Shown piece by piece: positions 17,587 through 26,559 of a stretch of DNA of 64,000 bases. The number at the start of each line of letters is the position of its first letter. The first letter of the stretch is position 1. A model generated the notes under the pieces. It searched no databases, had not been told where the DNA came from, and saw nothing but the letters and a program-made list of their open reading frames with translations. Both the position numbers and the translations under genes were made by a program. The DNA is taken from positions 3,480,856 through 3,544,855 of the forward strand of contig NZ_LT599032.1 of NCBI RefSeq assembly GCF_900079725.1, written 5' to 3'. Origin of the DNA: an uncultured Dysgonomonas sp. Its GTDB lineage: Bacteria > Bacteroidota > Bacteroidia > Bacteroidales > Dysgonomonadaceae.

Positions 17587-18600
17587 ATGAATAATAAACG
17601 TATACTCATCACAGGGGCCAGTGGCTTTATAGGTAGCTTTCTGGTCGAAAAGGCTTTGGAAAAAGGTTATGAAACCTGGGCCGGGATCCGCAAAAGCAGC
17701 AATCGCGAATATTTGCAGGATAAGCGTATTCAGTTTATAGCCCTCCCCTTTCAAGATAAAGATAAATTGACAGAGGACTTGCGCCGCTTTGTGTCCGAAC
17801 ACGGGAAATTTGATTATATCATTCATAATGCCGGAGTCACAAAATGTTTAAATCCCAATGATTTCGACAAGGTTAATTTTCAATATACGGCTAACTTTAT
17901 AGATGCACTCAAAGATGCGGATGCTGTTCCCGAGAAATTTATATTAATGAGCAGCCTCAGTGCATACGGACTTGGAGATGAAATTAATTATATTCCGTTA
18001 AGGATAACTGATGTCCCCAATCCCAATACGGCATACGGAAAAAGCAAGCTTAAGGCCGAGATGTATTTGCAATCGACCAGTGATTTTCCATACATCATTT
18101 TGCGTCCAACAGGGGTGTACGGCCCGCGCGAAAAGGATTATTTTTTGATGGTAAAGACTGTAAAATCAGGATTGGATGTAGGTGCGGGATTCAGACCTCA
18201 GCATTTGACTTTCATATATGTGAAAGATTTGGTCGACGCTGCGTTTCTTGGTTTAGAAAGTGATATTCGCAACGGGGCTTATTTTGTTGCCGATGGAGAT
18301 GTATATACCGATAAAGAATATACCCGGTTGGTAAAAGAAGCTATAGGCAAAAAACATGTACTTAGCCTGAAGGTTCCTTTATGGCTGTTAAGGGTAATCT
18401 CTGCCATAGCTGAAAATGTATCCAGATTGACCAAGAAGCCATCAACCTTAAATAGGGATAAATATAAAATAATGAGGCAGCGTAACTGGGAATGCGACAT
18501 AACCCCGCTTTCCAACGACCTCCGGTTTTCTCCCAAATACAATTTAAAGAAAGGGTTGGAAGAATCCATAAAATGGTATAAAGAAAACGGCTGGTTATAA
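17587..18600 (+). CDS. NAD(P)-dependent epimerase/dehydratase (extended SDR)
   Basis: A 337-residue Rossmann enzyme starting RILITGASGFIGSFLVEKA (nucleotide binding, about 5-23). YGKSK (around Tyr139) is the YxxxK catalytic pair, and RPTGVYGPREKD follows, typical of the sugar epimerase and sterol-dehydrogenase-like group. It may act on a nucleotide-sugar or on another alcohol or ketone; specificity is unclear. It follows the SGNH-like gene by 18 bases, so may belong to the same surface-modification unit. Confidence 0.88.
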   Translation: MNNKRILITGASGFIGSFLVEKALEKGYETWAGIRKSSNREYLQDKRIQFIALPFQDKDKLTEDLRRFVSEHGKFDYIIHNAGVTKCLNPNDFDKVNFQYTANFIDALKDADAVPEKFILMSSLSAYGLGDEINYIPLRITDVPNPNTAYGKSKLKAEMYLQSTSDFPYIILRPTGVYGPREKDYFLMVKTVKSGLDVGAGFRPQHLTFIYVKDLVDAAFLGLESDIRNGAYFVADGDVYTDKEYTRLVKEAIGKKHVLSLKVPLWLLRVISAIAENVSRLTKKPSTLNRDKYKIMRQRNWECDITPLSNDLRFSPKYNLKKGLEESIKWYKENGWL

Positions 18601-18750
18601 GCTGGTTGCAAAATGACACAGGAACAGGATGTTGCACAGCGATAATTAAGTTTAAATTTGACTATATGATACTTATTGTGTATATTTAAAGAATTCTTTG
18701 GAGGGAGAACCGATAGTATTTAATTCTTTAAACCTTTAAATAGTAGATAT

Positions 18751-19515
18751 ATGTCATTATTTAATTTAAAAGGAAGAGTTGCTGTGATAACAGGAGCATC
18801 TTCTGGTTTGGGAAAAAGATTTGCCTGTGCTCTGGCTGAGCAAGGCGCAAATGTGGCAATAATTGCCCGGAGGATTGAACGTCTGGAAGAGAATGCAAAG
18901 GAACTGGAAAGATTAGGAGTGGAATGCCTCCCTATCCAATGTGATGCTACCCAAGAGAAAGAAGTAATATCATCCATAAACCAAGCTATCCGGCATTTTG
19001 GTAAAATAGATATACTGGTGAACAATGCCGGTATTGCACTTGGAGGTAAAGCTGAGGATGTATCAGGTGAAGACTTTAAGAAAGTGATGGATGTAAATGT
19101 CAACGGAGTATTCTATTTTGCGCGCGAAGCAGGTAAGAATATGATAGACAATAAATATGGACGTATAATCAATGTGTCGTCCATGTATGGGAAGGTAGGC
19201 AACAAGTTTAGCGCATGCCTTAGTTACCACACATCGAAAGGAGCTGTAGAGAACTTCTCAAGAGCCTTGGCTGCGGAATGGGCAAAGTATAATATCACTG
19301 TGAATAATCTGGCTCCGGGCTTCTTCGACTCTGAAATGACAGGAGGATTTATCCATAACGATCATTTTGTGAATTTTGTGAAAAACAGCACTTGTATGGA
19401 ACGTACAGGCAGAACTGAAGAACTGGATAGTGCCCTGCTATTTTTAGCTGCCGATGAATCAAGTTATATTACCGGACAATCCATTTTCGTAGATGGTGGC
19501 TGGACGGCAATCTAA
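18751..19515 (+). CDS. Short-chain dehydrogenase/reductase (classical SDR)
   Basis: A 254-residue classical SDR. GASSGLGKRFACAL near the N-terminus binds the cofactor, NNAGIALGG is the NNAG motif, and YHTSKGA gives the catalytic Tyr and Lys; the C-terminal DGGWTAI is typical of FabG/gluconate-5-dehydrogenase-like enzymes. It is 150 bases after the epimerase gene, so it may have its own promoter. The substrate is not evident. Confidence 0.92.
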   Translation: MSLFNLKGRVAVITGASSGLGKRFACALAEQGANVAIIARRIERLEENAKELERLGVECLPIQCDATQEKEVISSINQAIRHFGKIDILVNNAGIALGGKAEDVSGEDFKKVMDVNVNGVFYFAREAGKNMIDNKYGRIINVSSMYGKVGNKFSACLSYHTSKGAVENFSRALAAEWAKYNITVNNLAPGFFDSEMTGGFIHNDHFVNFVKNSTCMERTGRTEELDSALLFLAADESSYITGQSIFVDGGWTAI

Positions 19516-19560
19516 AGCATGAGTCGGATATTGGTAAATTTAATATATATTCGTTTTGTA

Positions 19561-19588
19561 AGTGGTCGGCTAATAGAAGCTGACCACT
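19561..19588 (+). terminator. Probable terminator after the SDR gene
   Basis: AGTGGTCGGCT and AGCTGACCACT form an 11-base stem with one mismatch around a 6-base loop, 45 bases after the stop codon. The following TTGGTGTTTATT is only moderately T-rich. Confidence 0.5.
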
Positions 19589-19755
19589 TGGTGTTTATTG
19601 GTATTTCGTTTACTAATAAATATTTCGAAAAGAAGGATAAATTGACAATATTGAGAGCTGGTACTCCGTTATATATAGATAAATCCATTGGAATATGATT
19701 ACATACCAATTATCAACTAATGGGCTTTGATAACTCTCTGTCCGAAGTATTTGGT

Positions 19756-19763
19756 TATCTTTG
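19756..19763 (+). promoter_or_regulatory. -7 box upstream of the first TlpA-like gene
   Basis: TATCTTTG matches TAnnTTTG, 43 bases before the ATG at 19807. The nearest TTTG upstream (19726-19729) is 26 bases away, longer than the usual spacer. Confidence 0.45.
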
Positions 19764-19806
19764 CACATAAATAAAATTTATAGAAATAAATAATACTTTT
19801 CTTTTA

Positions 19807-20901
19807 ATGAAAAAAATCACATTAATCCTAGCTATTCTGACAGTGGTATTAGCTTCTTGTCAGGATAAGAATGCGTATACTATTGAGGGTAATTTCACTG
19901 AAAATACATTTGATGGTAAAATGATCTATCTTCAAAAGATAGATAGCATGAGAGCCGAATCATCTTCAGTGATAGATTCAGTAGTATTGAAAGACGGGAA
20001 ATTCAAGTTCAAAGGAACTACGGATGGTGATCCTATTATGGGTTTTATCTCTGTAGGTAAACTGGAGTCGCCTGAGGCTGAATCTCCGGTAGGAACGCTT
20101 ATTCTGGAGCCGGGAGCAATAAAGATAACATTAGAAAAAAATGCAGTGAGTACAAGCGGAACCCCAAGGAATGATGAGTTTAATAAGGTTCAGACCGCAA
20201 TGAATAAGATGGCTGCTTTATATAAGGAAGTAAATGATGCCGGAGGTATACAGGGTGTGGCGGATGCTAATTCGAGAATGCAGGCATTACAGGAAGAAAT
20301 GCAAAAGGCTAATTTTGAATTTACAAAAGCAAATATGTCGAATAAGGCTGGTGAATTTTTGTTTTATTCTTCTGCTTCGATGTTTACAATGGAACAACTG
20401 AAAGAATTATTGCCTTTGGCAGACAGTACTTTCCGTAATACTCCGGAGATGAAAGCTCTGGAAAAAGAGTTGAACAGGGTAGTGCCTGAAGTAGGCCAAC
20501 CGTTTGCTGATGTACAGTTGGTAGATATGACCGGTAAGGCTGTTGCCTTGTCCGAATATGCAGGCAAAAGCAAATGTGTTGTTATCGATTTCTGGGCTTC
20601 GTGGTGTGGTCCGTGTATTCAGGAAATGCCGGGTCTGATAAAAACCTATAATGCATATAAAGCCAAAGGTCTTGAGATTGTTGGGATATCTGTCGATGAA
20701 GACAGGCAAGCATGGCTCAATGCCGTGAAGACTCACAAAATGACATGGATACAGTTAGCTGATGATACAAAATCTGCCTCAGAACTATATGGTGTAAACA
20801 CTATACCGCATACTGTTTTGTTAGACGGAAATGGTGTGATCGTAGCTAAAGACCTGCGAGGAGCTGCACTGGAAGCTAAGATTGCAGAAATACTCAATTA
20901 A
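19807..20901 (+). CDS. TlpA-family thiol-disulfide lipoprotein with DUF4369 domain (CGPC)
   Basis: A 364-residue periplasmic protein. The signal peptide ends at a lipobox (VLASC), so it is lipid-anchored. An N-terminal DUF4369-type beta domain (IEGNFT..., about 25-115) precedes a charged helical linker, then a thioredoxin fold with WASWCGPC; the active-site pair is Cys267 and Cys270. It probably reduces or isomerises disulfides in the cell envelope. A paralog with the same layout follows 89 bases downstream. Confidence 0.92.
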   Translation: MKKITLILAILTVVLASCQDKNAYTIEGNFTENTFDGKMIYLQKIDSMRAESSSVIDSVVLKDGKFKFKGTTDGDPIMGFISVGKLESPEAESPVGTLILEPGAIKITLEKNAVSTSGTPRNDEFNKVQTAMNKMAALYKEVNDAGGIQGVADANSRMQALQEEMQKANFEFTKANMSNKAGEFLFYSSASMFTMEQLKELLPLADSTFRNTPEMKALEKELNRVVPEVGQPFADVQLVDMTGKAVALSEYAGKSKCVVIDFWASWCGPCIQEMPGLIKTYNAYKAKGLEIVGISVDEDRQAWLNAVKTHKMTWIQLADDTKSASELYGVNTIPHTVLLDGNGVIVAKDLRGAALEAKIAEILN

Positions 20902-20990
20902 ACAATATAATTGCATTCCTTGTTCTAATATTAATGGTTTGAGTAATTTATTCGAGAACTTATATATTAACTGTCTTATTTATTAATAAA

Positions 20991-22094
20991 ATGAAGAAAA
21001 TTATATTATCACTATCAGCTGTACTGATATTGGCTACATCTTGTGGGGAAAAAGACCAGTTCACTATCCATGGTACAATAGCTGGAGCATCTGATAGCAC
21101 AAAGGTGTATTTACAAACACTGGAGGATAATTGGAGAGATCAGGTTGCAATCGATTCTGCTTATGTAACTAATGGTAAATTTGAGTTTAAAGGGCTGGCA
21201 AAGGAAGGTGCGAAAGTTCATTTCATAGCATTGGCTAAACCTACGGATATAGTGAAAAGACCGGTTTTGTTGGTTGTGGAACCCGGACAGATAGAAGTTG
21301 CACTGGATAGTGTTTCTACTATTAAAGGAACGGCTTCAAATGATGCTTACCAGGGTTTGAATACCAAACTAAGCGGATTTGACACGGAACTAAAAGCAGT
21401 ATTTGAAAAATCGAAACTGGATACGTCTAAGGTTGTAAAGGCAGAACTCGAAAAACAATATGAAGAAATCGATGGTCAGAAGACTAAAGAGATATATAAT
21501 TATGTGAAAGCTAATATACAAAGCCAGATAGGTGCCTATATATTTGCATCCAGATCATATCTGTTTACTTTAGATCAGATGAAAGAGTTATTTGCATCTG
21601 TAAAACCTGAATATAAAACGAACGAAAGGATGGCAAAACTGGAGGCACGTATACAGGCGCTGGATGCAACTTCGGAAGGTAAAGTGTTCACAGACCTAAA
21701 AGGGAAGACCCCTGACGGGAAAGATGCAGCGCTGTCTGATTATGCAGGTAAGGGTAAATATGTGCTTGTTGACTTTTGGGCATCATGGTGTCCTCCATGC
21801 CGTGCCGAAATGCCAAAACTGGTAGAGGCATACAAGCAATTTGGAACAAAGGATTTTGAGATTGTAGGTATTTCGTTAGATAGAACCAATGAGGACTGGG
21901 TAAAAGGAATTAAAGACCTTGGTATTACATGGCCTCAGATATCCGACCTGAAATTCTGGGATAGCGAGCTGGCCGGAGCTTACGGGGTGAATTCTATACC
22001 TCACCTTGTACTGCTCGACAAAGACGGTAAGATTATCGCTCGCGGAATAAGCGCGGATGAAGCTGTTGCTAAACTGACTGAATTGCTTAAATAA
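20991..22094 (+). CDS. TlpA-family thiol-disulfide lipoprotein with DUF4369 domain (CPPC)
   Basis: A 367-residue paralog of the preceding gene, with lipobox ILATSC, DUF4369-type N-domain and thioredoxin C-domain. The active site is WASWCPPC, again at residues 267-270, but with Pro in place of Gly. That change is known in this superfamily to alter redox potential, so the two proteins may have distinct roles. The gene ends before a strong bidirectional terminator at 22112. Confidence 0.92.
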   Translation: MKKIILSLSAVLILATSCGEKDQFTIHGTIAGASDSTKVYLQTLEDNWRDQVAIDSAYVTNGKFEFKGLAKEGAKVHFIALAKPTDIVKRPVLLVVEPGQIEVALDSVSTIKGTASNDAYQGLNTKLSGFDTELKAVFEKSKLDTSKVVKAELEKQYEEIDGQKTKEIYNYVKANIQSQIGAYIFASRSYLFTLDQMKELFASVKPEYKTNERMAKLEARIQALDATSEGKVFTDLKGKTPDGKDAALSDYAGKGKYVLVDFWASWCPPCRAEMPKLVEAYKQFGTKDFEIVGISLDRTNEDWVKGIKDLGITWPQISDLKFWDSELAGAYGVNSIPHLVLLDKDGKIIARGISADEAVAKLTELLK

Positions 22095-22111
22095 TAAAGC
22101 TATAAAATAAG

Positions 22112-22144
22112 AAAAGAGCTTATCGGTAATGATAAGCTCTTTTT
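22112..22144. terminator. Bidirectional terminator between tlpA-like and gldH genes
   Basis: AAAAGAGCTTATC and GATAAGCTCTTTT form a perfect 13-base stem with a 6-base loop. The A/T flanks give a T tract in both directions, serving the convergent genes. Confidence 0.9.
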
Positions 22145-22165
22145 GTATTCATATACTTGTAAGTT

Positions 22166-22645
22166 TTACTCTTTCCTTGCTATCCTAACTCCGATTTTCT
22201 CAATACCTTTCAGTTGTTGATCGCGCATACCATGTCCTATTATTATCTGATGGTTACGTTTTTTCTTAAAGATAATATTATCATCAAAAATAAAAGACGC
22301 TTGATATAACGTGCCAAACCCTGAACCTGTCCACTTCCCGAATTTATCAGCCAACATAAACTCTTTTTCCAGTTTTGTAAATACAGAGTCGTTATAAATG
22401 TCTGATTGTACAAAGAACCAGATGTTTTGATACGGGTAGTTCACATTGTTGGTCACCTCAAAATGTATGGTATATGGAACGTTCAATTCGAAAACAGTGG
22501 AATCTATATCAAATATGAGCTTATCATTTTGTGCCCATTCCGCATCTTTTATTTCATGGAAACGATAATATACCTCCTGCTTATTGCAGGAGATAGCTAT
22601 GATAGTTAACAGTATGCCGCATAAGACAGATAAAGGCTTATGCAT
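22166..22645 (-). CDS. gldH: Gliding motility lipoprotein GldH
   Basis: A 159-residue lipoprotein starting MHKPLSVLCG with a lipobox at Cys20 (AISC). GldH is needed for gliding and type IX secretion in Flavobacterium and is retained in non-gliding Bacteroidota. I chose the ATG at 22645 because the signal peptide follows it directly; a longer frame upstream is only the RicT tail in another frame. It overlaps the 3' end of ricT by 8 bases, so translation is probably coupled. Confidence 0.85.
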   Translation of the reverse strand: MHKPLSVLCGILLTIIAISCNKQEVYYRFHEIKDAEWAQNDKLIFDIDSTVFELNVPYTIHFEVTNNVNYPYQNIWFFVQSDIYNDSVFTKLEKEFMLADKFGKWTGSGFGTLYQASFIFDDNIIFKKKRNHQIIIGHGMRDQQLKGIEKIGVRIARKE

Positions 22646-24209
22646 CAGGCTTTTTCTGGTCAGGCTTCCCATTTCTGTTATGTCTGTTTCTGTCGTTCCT
22701 GTTATTCTTATGATTATTGTTTTTATTCTGGTTTTGGTTTTGGTTCTGATTCTGTTGATTATTGTTTTCAGTCCTGTTGTTATTGTTTGGCCTGGCATTC
22801 GGGTTTGCATTTGCCTGCTTGTTGTTATTAGCTTGTTTGTTGCTATTATCCGGCCGGTTATTTCCTCCCTGGTTGTTTGGAGAGCCTTGTCCGCTATTTT
22901 CAGACCTGTTCTTTACAAACTTCTTCTTTTTATTATTCCGGTTATTGTTGCCACTGTTATTGTCGAAGCGATTGATGTTTTCCTGCAATATATCGTGCGA
23001 AGTAACTTTTTCTGCCTGTTCCTGAGGCTCTGTGGTAAGATGTGTCGGCTTGCCTCCCTGTTTATTGATTCTGATTATTTCATACACCCGGTCTTTAGGC
23101 AGTGTAACAAGATTTGCCGCAAAATGCTTGTCGGTAGAGTATGTCATTTCACCCGAAAGGATATCAGTCTTGAAATGGTAGAATGAAGCATCTTTCGTTT
23201 CCAGAACCACTTCTCTTGAAGGCAATTTCCGTTGAGCCTCCACATAAGTATCTACTTCGAAATTGAGGCAGCATTTCAATTTACCACACTGTCCGGCAAG
23301 CTTTTGAGGGTTTAGCGGAATATCCTGCAAGCGTGCTGCCGATGTAGAGACCGAAACGAAATTAGACATGGAACTGGAGCAGCACAATTCGCGGCCGCAT
23401 GGGCCAATACCACCTACACGTCCGGCTTCCTGACGCGCACCGATCTGCTTCATTTCTATTTTTACACGGAATTCCGATGCATATACTTTTATCAATTGGC
23501 GGAAGTCTACCCGCTCATCGGCTATATAGTAGAAAATAGCTTTGTTGCCATCTCCCTGAAATTCCACATCACTGATTTTCATGGCCAGGTTCAATTCTTC
23601 GGCTATTTCCCGCGCACGGAGCATCGTTTTGTGCTCTTTGGCTCTGGCCTCATTCCATTTGTCTATATCAGTTTGCTTTGCAATGCGATAGATACGTTTG
23701 GTTTCGCCACGATAATTATTTTTAAGCATTTGCAGCTGAACCAGCTTTCCTGTCAGGGTTACTTCACCTATATCGTGTCCCGGAGATGCCTCCACTGCTA
23801 CAATATCGCCCCTGTATATCTCTACATTGTTGCTGTTCAGGTAATAACCTTTTCGTGTATTCTTGAACTGTACTTCTACCATTTGTGATTCTCCGGCAAC
23901 TTCAGGTAAATCCTGTAGCCAGTTGTAAACTTCCAGCTTATTTGTTCCCGAGCAGCAAGAACCGCCCTTCTTGGAGCAGCCGCCTCCTGATTTACATGAA
24001 CAACCGCCACCCGACTTGCACGAGCAGCTTCCTCCGGAACTACAGCCCCCACCTGAGCCGCATCCGCAACTCTTAGAGGCTACAGCATATTCTGTTTCAG
24101 TACCCATTGTTTCCAAAGCTTTTTTGTTCGCTCTGGCACAGGTACATCCCACGGGCGTTTTGCAGGTACCCTGGCAATCGTGTGGGACAAATGTATTTTG
24201 ATTTTCCAT
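22638..24209 (-). CDS. ricT: RicT-like PSP1-domain protein with Cys-rich N-region and Asn-rich tail
   Basis: A 523-residue cytosolic protein. The core (about 95-385) is a PSP1/RicT (YaaT) domain with cysteine clusters CGRELCC (271-277) and CGKLKCC (308-314); in Bacillus RicT joins an Fe-S complex affecting RNA processing. The N-terminal 90 residues carry 14 cysteines, many in Gly/Ser-rich repeats such as SCKSGGGC at 63-70 and again at 71-78. From about 412 on the chain is Asn/Gln/Lys-rich, including a QNQNQNQNQNK run. The core assignment is good; the two flanking regions are unusual and could bind metal and RNA respectively. Confidence 0.85.
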   Translation of the reverse strand: MENQNTFVPHDCQGTCKTPVGCTCARANKKALETMGTETEYAVASKSCGCGSGGGCSSGGSCSCKSGGGCSCKSGGGCSKKGGSCCSGTNKLEVYNWLQDLPEVAGESQMVEVQFKNTRKGYYLNSNNVEIYRGDIVAVEASPGHDIGEVTLTGKLVQLQMLKNNYRGETKRIYRIAKQTDIDKWNEARAKEHKTMLRAREIAEELNLAMKISDVEFQGDGNKAIFYYIADERVDFRQLIKVYASEFRVKIEMKQIGARQEAGRVGGIGPCGRELCCSSSMSNFVSVSTSAARLQDIPLNPQKLAGQCGKLKCCLNFEVDTYVEAQRKLPSREVVLETKDASFYHFKTDILSGEMTYSTDKHFAANLVTLPKDRVYEIIRINKQGGKPTHLTTEPQEQAEKVTSHDILQENINRFDNNSGNNNRNNKKKKFVKNRSENSGQGSPNNQGGNNRPDNSNKQANNNKQANANPNARPNNNNRTENNNQQNQNQNQNQNKNNNHKNNRNDRNRHNRNGKPDQKKPDA

Positions 24210-24336
24210 TATATATTTATTTTAATTGATTAAGACAAAGCCCCTTTTATGGCTTTATGGGTTTATGTTTAAGTATATTCAATCTAACTATCTGTTGCAT
24301 TCTGATTTATATAAAGTAATAAATAGGTTTGCAACC

Positions 24337-25461
24337 TTATTGTTTTATAAGCATGGTTATTTTCAGGCAAAGATCGAAAAATACCATCTTTGCATTCACA
24401 TTTTGCTCTATGTGCCTTTCTGCTAAGGCCAGTTCGTTCATAAATCCGATAATATTACGTTCGTTGATGAACGGGGCGAAGCGGGTTCCAAAGTTTGCTT
24501 CGTCCTGAGCCAGATATATCATTTCAGGCTGACTCATGTTACTGACAAAATACTCGCGGACCATTCGCTGACAGTATTTCAGGAAACCTTTCTGGTTTTC
24601 GCGTCCTACTCCGGCTATTTCGTTACCGATTGCTTTTATTTCTTTTATATTGCGGGCATATGAAGCTCGCATCATCTGGATGAAGAGATTAAAAAAGAAT
24701 TTATGTTCCTCATTCAGGCTGATTGTTTCTATTGCCTTCAGGTAGTTTCCGTTTGCCAGATGGGCTACGTTTGCAGCATCTTCGGGACTGATATTATAGG
24801 CAGATTCCAAAGCCTCGGTTATGTCCGTCTCTTTTACACCATGTATGTTGACACGCTGACAACGCGATTGTATGGTGGTGATGATATTGTCCGGAATATC
24901 AGAAACCAATAGGAATATCGTATTATCTGTCGGTTCCTCTATTATTTTCAGCAGTTTGTTGGCGCACGACTCGTGCATCTTCTCGGGAAGCCAGATAATC
25001 ATTACTTTATATTTGGCCTCATATATCCTTAAGCTCAGCTTGCGGATAATTTCCTCGCTTTCTTTGGCATAGATCAGTCCCTGAGAATTTTCTGCATCGA
25101 TATGATCGAGCCACTGGCTGAGATTGAAATAGCTGCTCTGTTTGATAAATTCGCGCCATTCGGTAATATAATCATCACAAACCTCTTTTTTCTTTGCCGC
25201 CTTTTTTATAATTGGGAAAACAAAGTGTAAATCAGGGTGCGCCAGATGGTTATATTTTACACAAGACGGACATTTACCACACGAATCTGTTTCCGAAGGA
25301 TTTTCACAATTCAGATATTGGGCATACGCAAGTGCCAGAGGGAATTTACCAACTCCTTCTTGTCCGCAAAAAAGCTGAGCATGAGGGATGATTCCCTTTC
25401 CTGCCGAACTTATCAGCCGCTCTTTTACTTCTTTCTGCCCTATTATATCTTTAAAAAACAA
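24337..25461 (-). CDS. holB: DNA polymerase III delta-prime subunit-like ATPase
   Basis: A 374-residue AAA+ clamp-loader subunit. It has the P-loop GQEGVGKF (33-40), a zinc site with Cys52, Cys61, Cys64 and Cys67, and a lid/collar C-terminal half. The start is a TTG at 25461: it gives MFFKDIIGQ, exactly where family members begin, a stop lies 4 codons upstream, and there is no suitable ATG. It is 60 bases after metF and 127 before ricT on the same strand. Confidence 0.92.
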   Translation of the reverse strand: MFFKDIIGQKEVKERLISSAGKGIIPHAQLFCGQEGVGKFPLALAYAQYLNCENPSETDSCGKCPSCVKYNHLAHPDLHFVFPIIKKAAKKKEVCDDYITEWREFIKQSSYFNLSQWLDHIDAENSQGLIYAKESEEIIRKLSLRIYEAKYKVMIIWLPEKMHESCANKLLKIIEEPTDNTIFLLVSDIPDNIITTIQSRCQRVNIHGVKETDITEALESAYNISPEDAANVAHLANGNYLKAIETISLNEEHKFFFNLFIQMMRASYARNIKEIKAIGNEIAGVGRENQKGFLKYCQRMVREYFVSNMSQPEMIYLAQDEANFGTRFAPFINERNIIGFMNELALAERHIEQNVNAKMVFFDLCLKITMLIKQ

Positions 25462-25521
25462 GTTTTTTTCTAATTATAAGTTATAAAGTTAAGAATTACT
25501 TTTTTATTAGTAATCCAATAT

Positions 25522-26472
25522 TTAGTATATCTCTTTAGCTATCCGCCTTACGCTTTCGGTCGCCAACAACGAATAAAAATGCAGGCTGGGTACTCCGTGC
25601 GCAATCAGTTCTTTGCATTGTTTTATGCCCCATTCTACGCCTACTTCCTTAGATTCGTCATCTGTTTTACACTTGCGAAGCTCAATGGCCAGTTCTTCAG
25701 GAATGCTTGAACGGAATATCCGTGGAAGTACTTCCAGTTGGCTCATCAGTACAATTGGTTTTACACCCGGAATAATCGGCTGAGTGATTCCTGCCTTACG
25801 GCATTTATCAACAAATGAGAAATATTTTTCGTTGTCGAAAAACATCTGTGTAACAAAATATTCAGCGCCATTGTCGGCCTTCTGTTTCATATAATGTATA
25901 TCCGATTCCATACTTGGAGCGTCCTCATGTATTTCGGGATAACATGCCATACCGTAAGCGAACGGGGTGGCATTTTTTTCAAAAGTGGTACCGTCGGCTG
26001 CAATGCCTTCGTTGAACTTGTTTACCTGAACTTGCAGATCGGTAGCGTATTCATTCCTGTTCGGATATATCTGCTCCGGAGCAAGGCGTTTGGTATCACC
26101 TCTTAGTAACAGGAGGTTATGTACATGCAGAAAGTTCAGGTCTATCAATGCATACTCGGTTTCTTCCTGAGAGAATCCTTTGCATATCATGTGCGGGACA
26201 GCCGTTACATTATATTTATGCTGGATAGATGCGGCAATCGCGACCGAGCCGGGACGTTTACGGATGTTAACCCTCTTTACTGACCCGTCAGTCATTTCCT
26301 GATCGAGATATTCGCTATGATGTGTCGTTATATTAATATATTGAGGATCGAATTCAATCAGTTTATCAATGATATTATACACTTTTTCGATATTATTTCC
26401 TTTTAACGGAGGAAGTATTTCAAAAGAAAAAGCGGTTTTGTCATTTTTGTTTATTAATTCACTTACAGTCAT
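25522..26472 (-). CDS. metF: Methylenetetrahydrofolate reductase
   Basis: FAD enzyme that reduces 5,10-methylene-THF to 5-methyl-THF for methionine synthesis. The 316-residue protein has SFEILPP with the catalytic Glu near the N-terminus, ITTHHS, LLLRGDT and EYFVTQMFFDN, all typical of MetF barrels. No SAM riboswitch or MetR-like motif is obvious in the 87-base gap upstream. It lies in the dxr-rseP-metF-holB-ricT-gldH run. Confidence 0.96.
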   Translation of the reverse strand: MTVSELINKNDKTAFSFEILPPLKGNNIEKVYNIIDKLIEFDPQYINITTHHSEYLDQEMTDGSVKRVNIRKRPGSVAIAASIQHKYNVTAVPHMICKGFSQEETEYALIDLNFLHVHNLLLLRGDTKRLAPEQIYPNRNEYATDLQVQVNKFNEGIAADGTTFEKNATPFAYGMACYPEIHEDAPSMESDIHYMKQKADNGAEYFVTQMFFDNEKYFSFVDKCRKAGITQPIIPGVKPIVLMSQLEVLPRIFRSSIPEELAIELRKCKTDDESKEVGVEWGIKQCKELIAHGVPSLHFYSLLATESVRRIAKEIY

Positions 26473-26559
26473 ATCTTAATATCTTTTTTATTTACTAATA
26501 AATATGGTATCCTTAGATCCATTTGCTTATTGTTATATTACCTGATTCGGTATTTTCTC

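Noticed and set aside
22720-22800. Tandem GGTTTT/TCTG units as a possible CRISPR or minisatellite
   Set aside because: The units are in frame with the Asn/Gln-rich tail of ricT and have no spacers; they are low-complexity coding sequence.
22640-23186. Open reading frames opposite the RicT tail (plus strand, hydrophobic)
   Set aside because: They are mirror frames of the Asn/Gln-codon repeats; composition is that of a shadow (Val/Leu/Ile-rich) and there is no promoter or start context.
26473-26559. SAM riboswitch before metF
   Set aside because: The gap is only 87 bases and I could not draw the conserved SAM aptamer helices.
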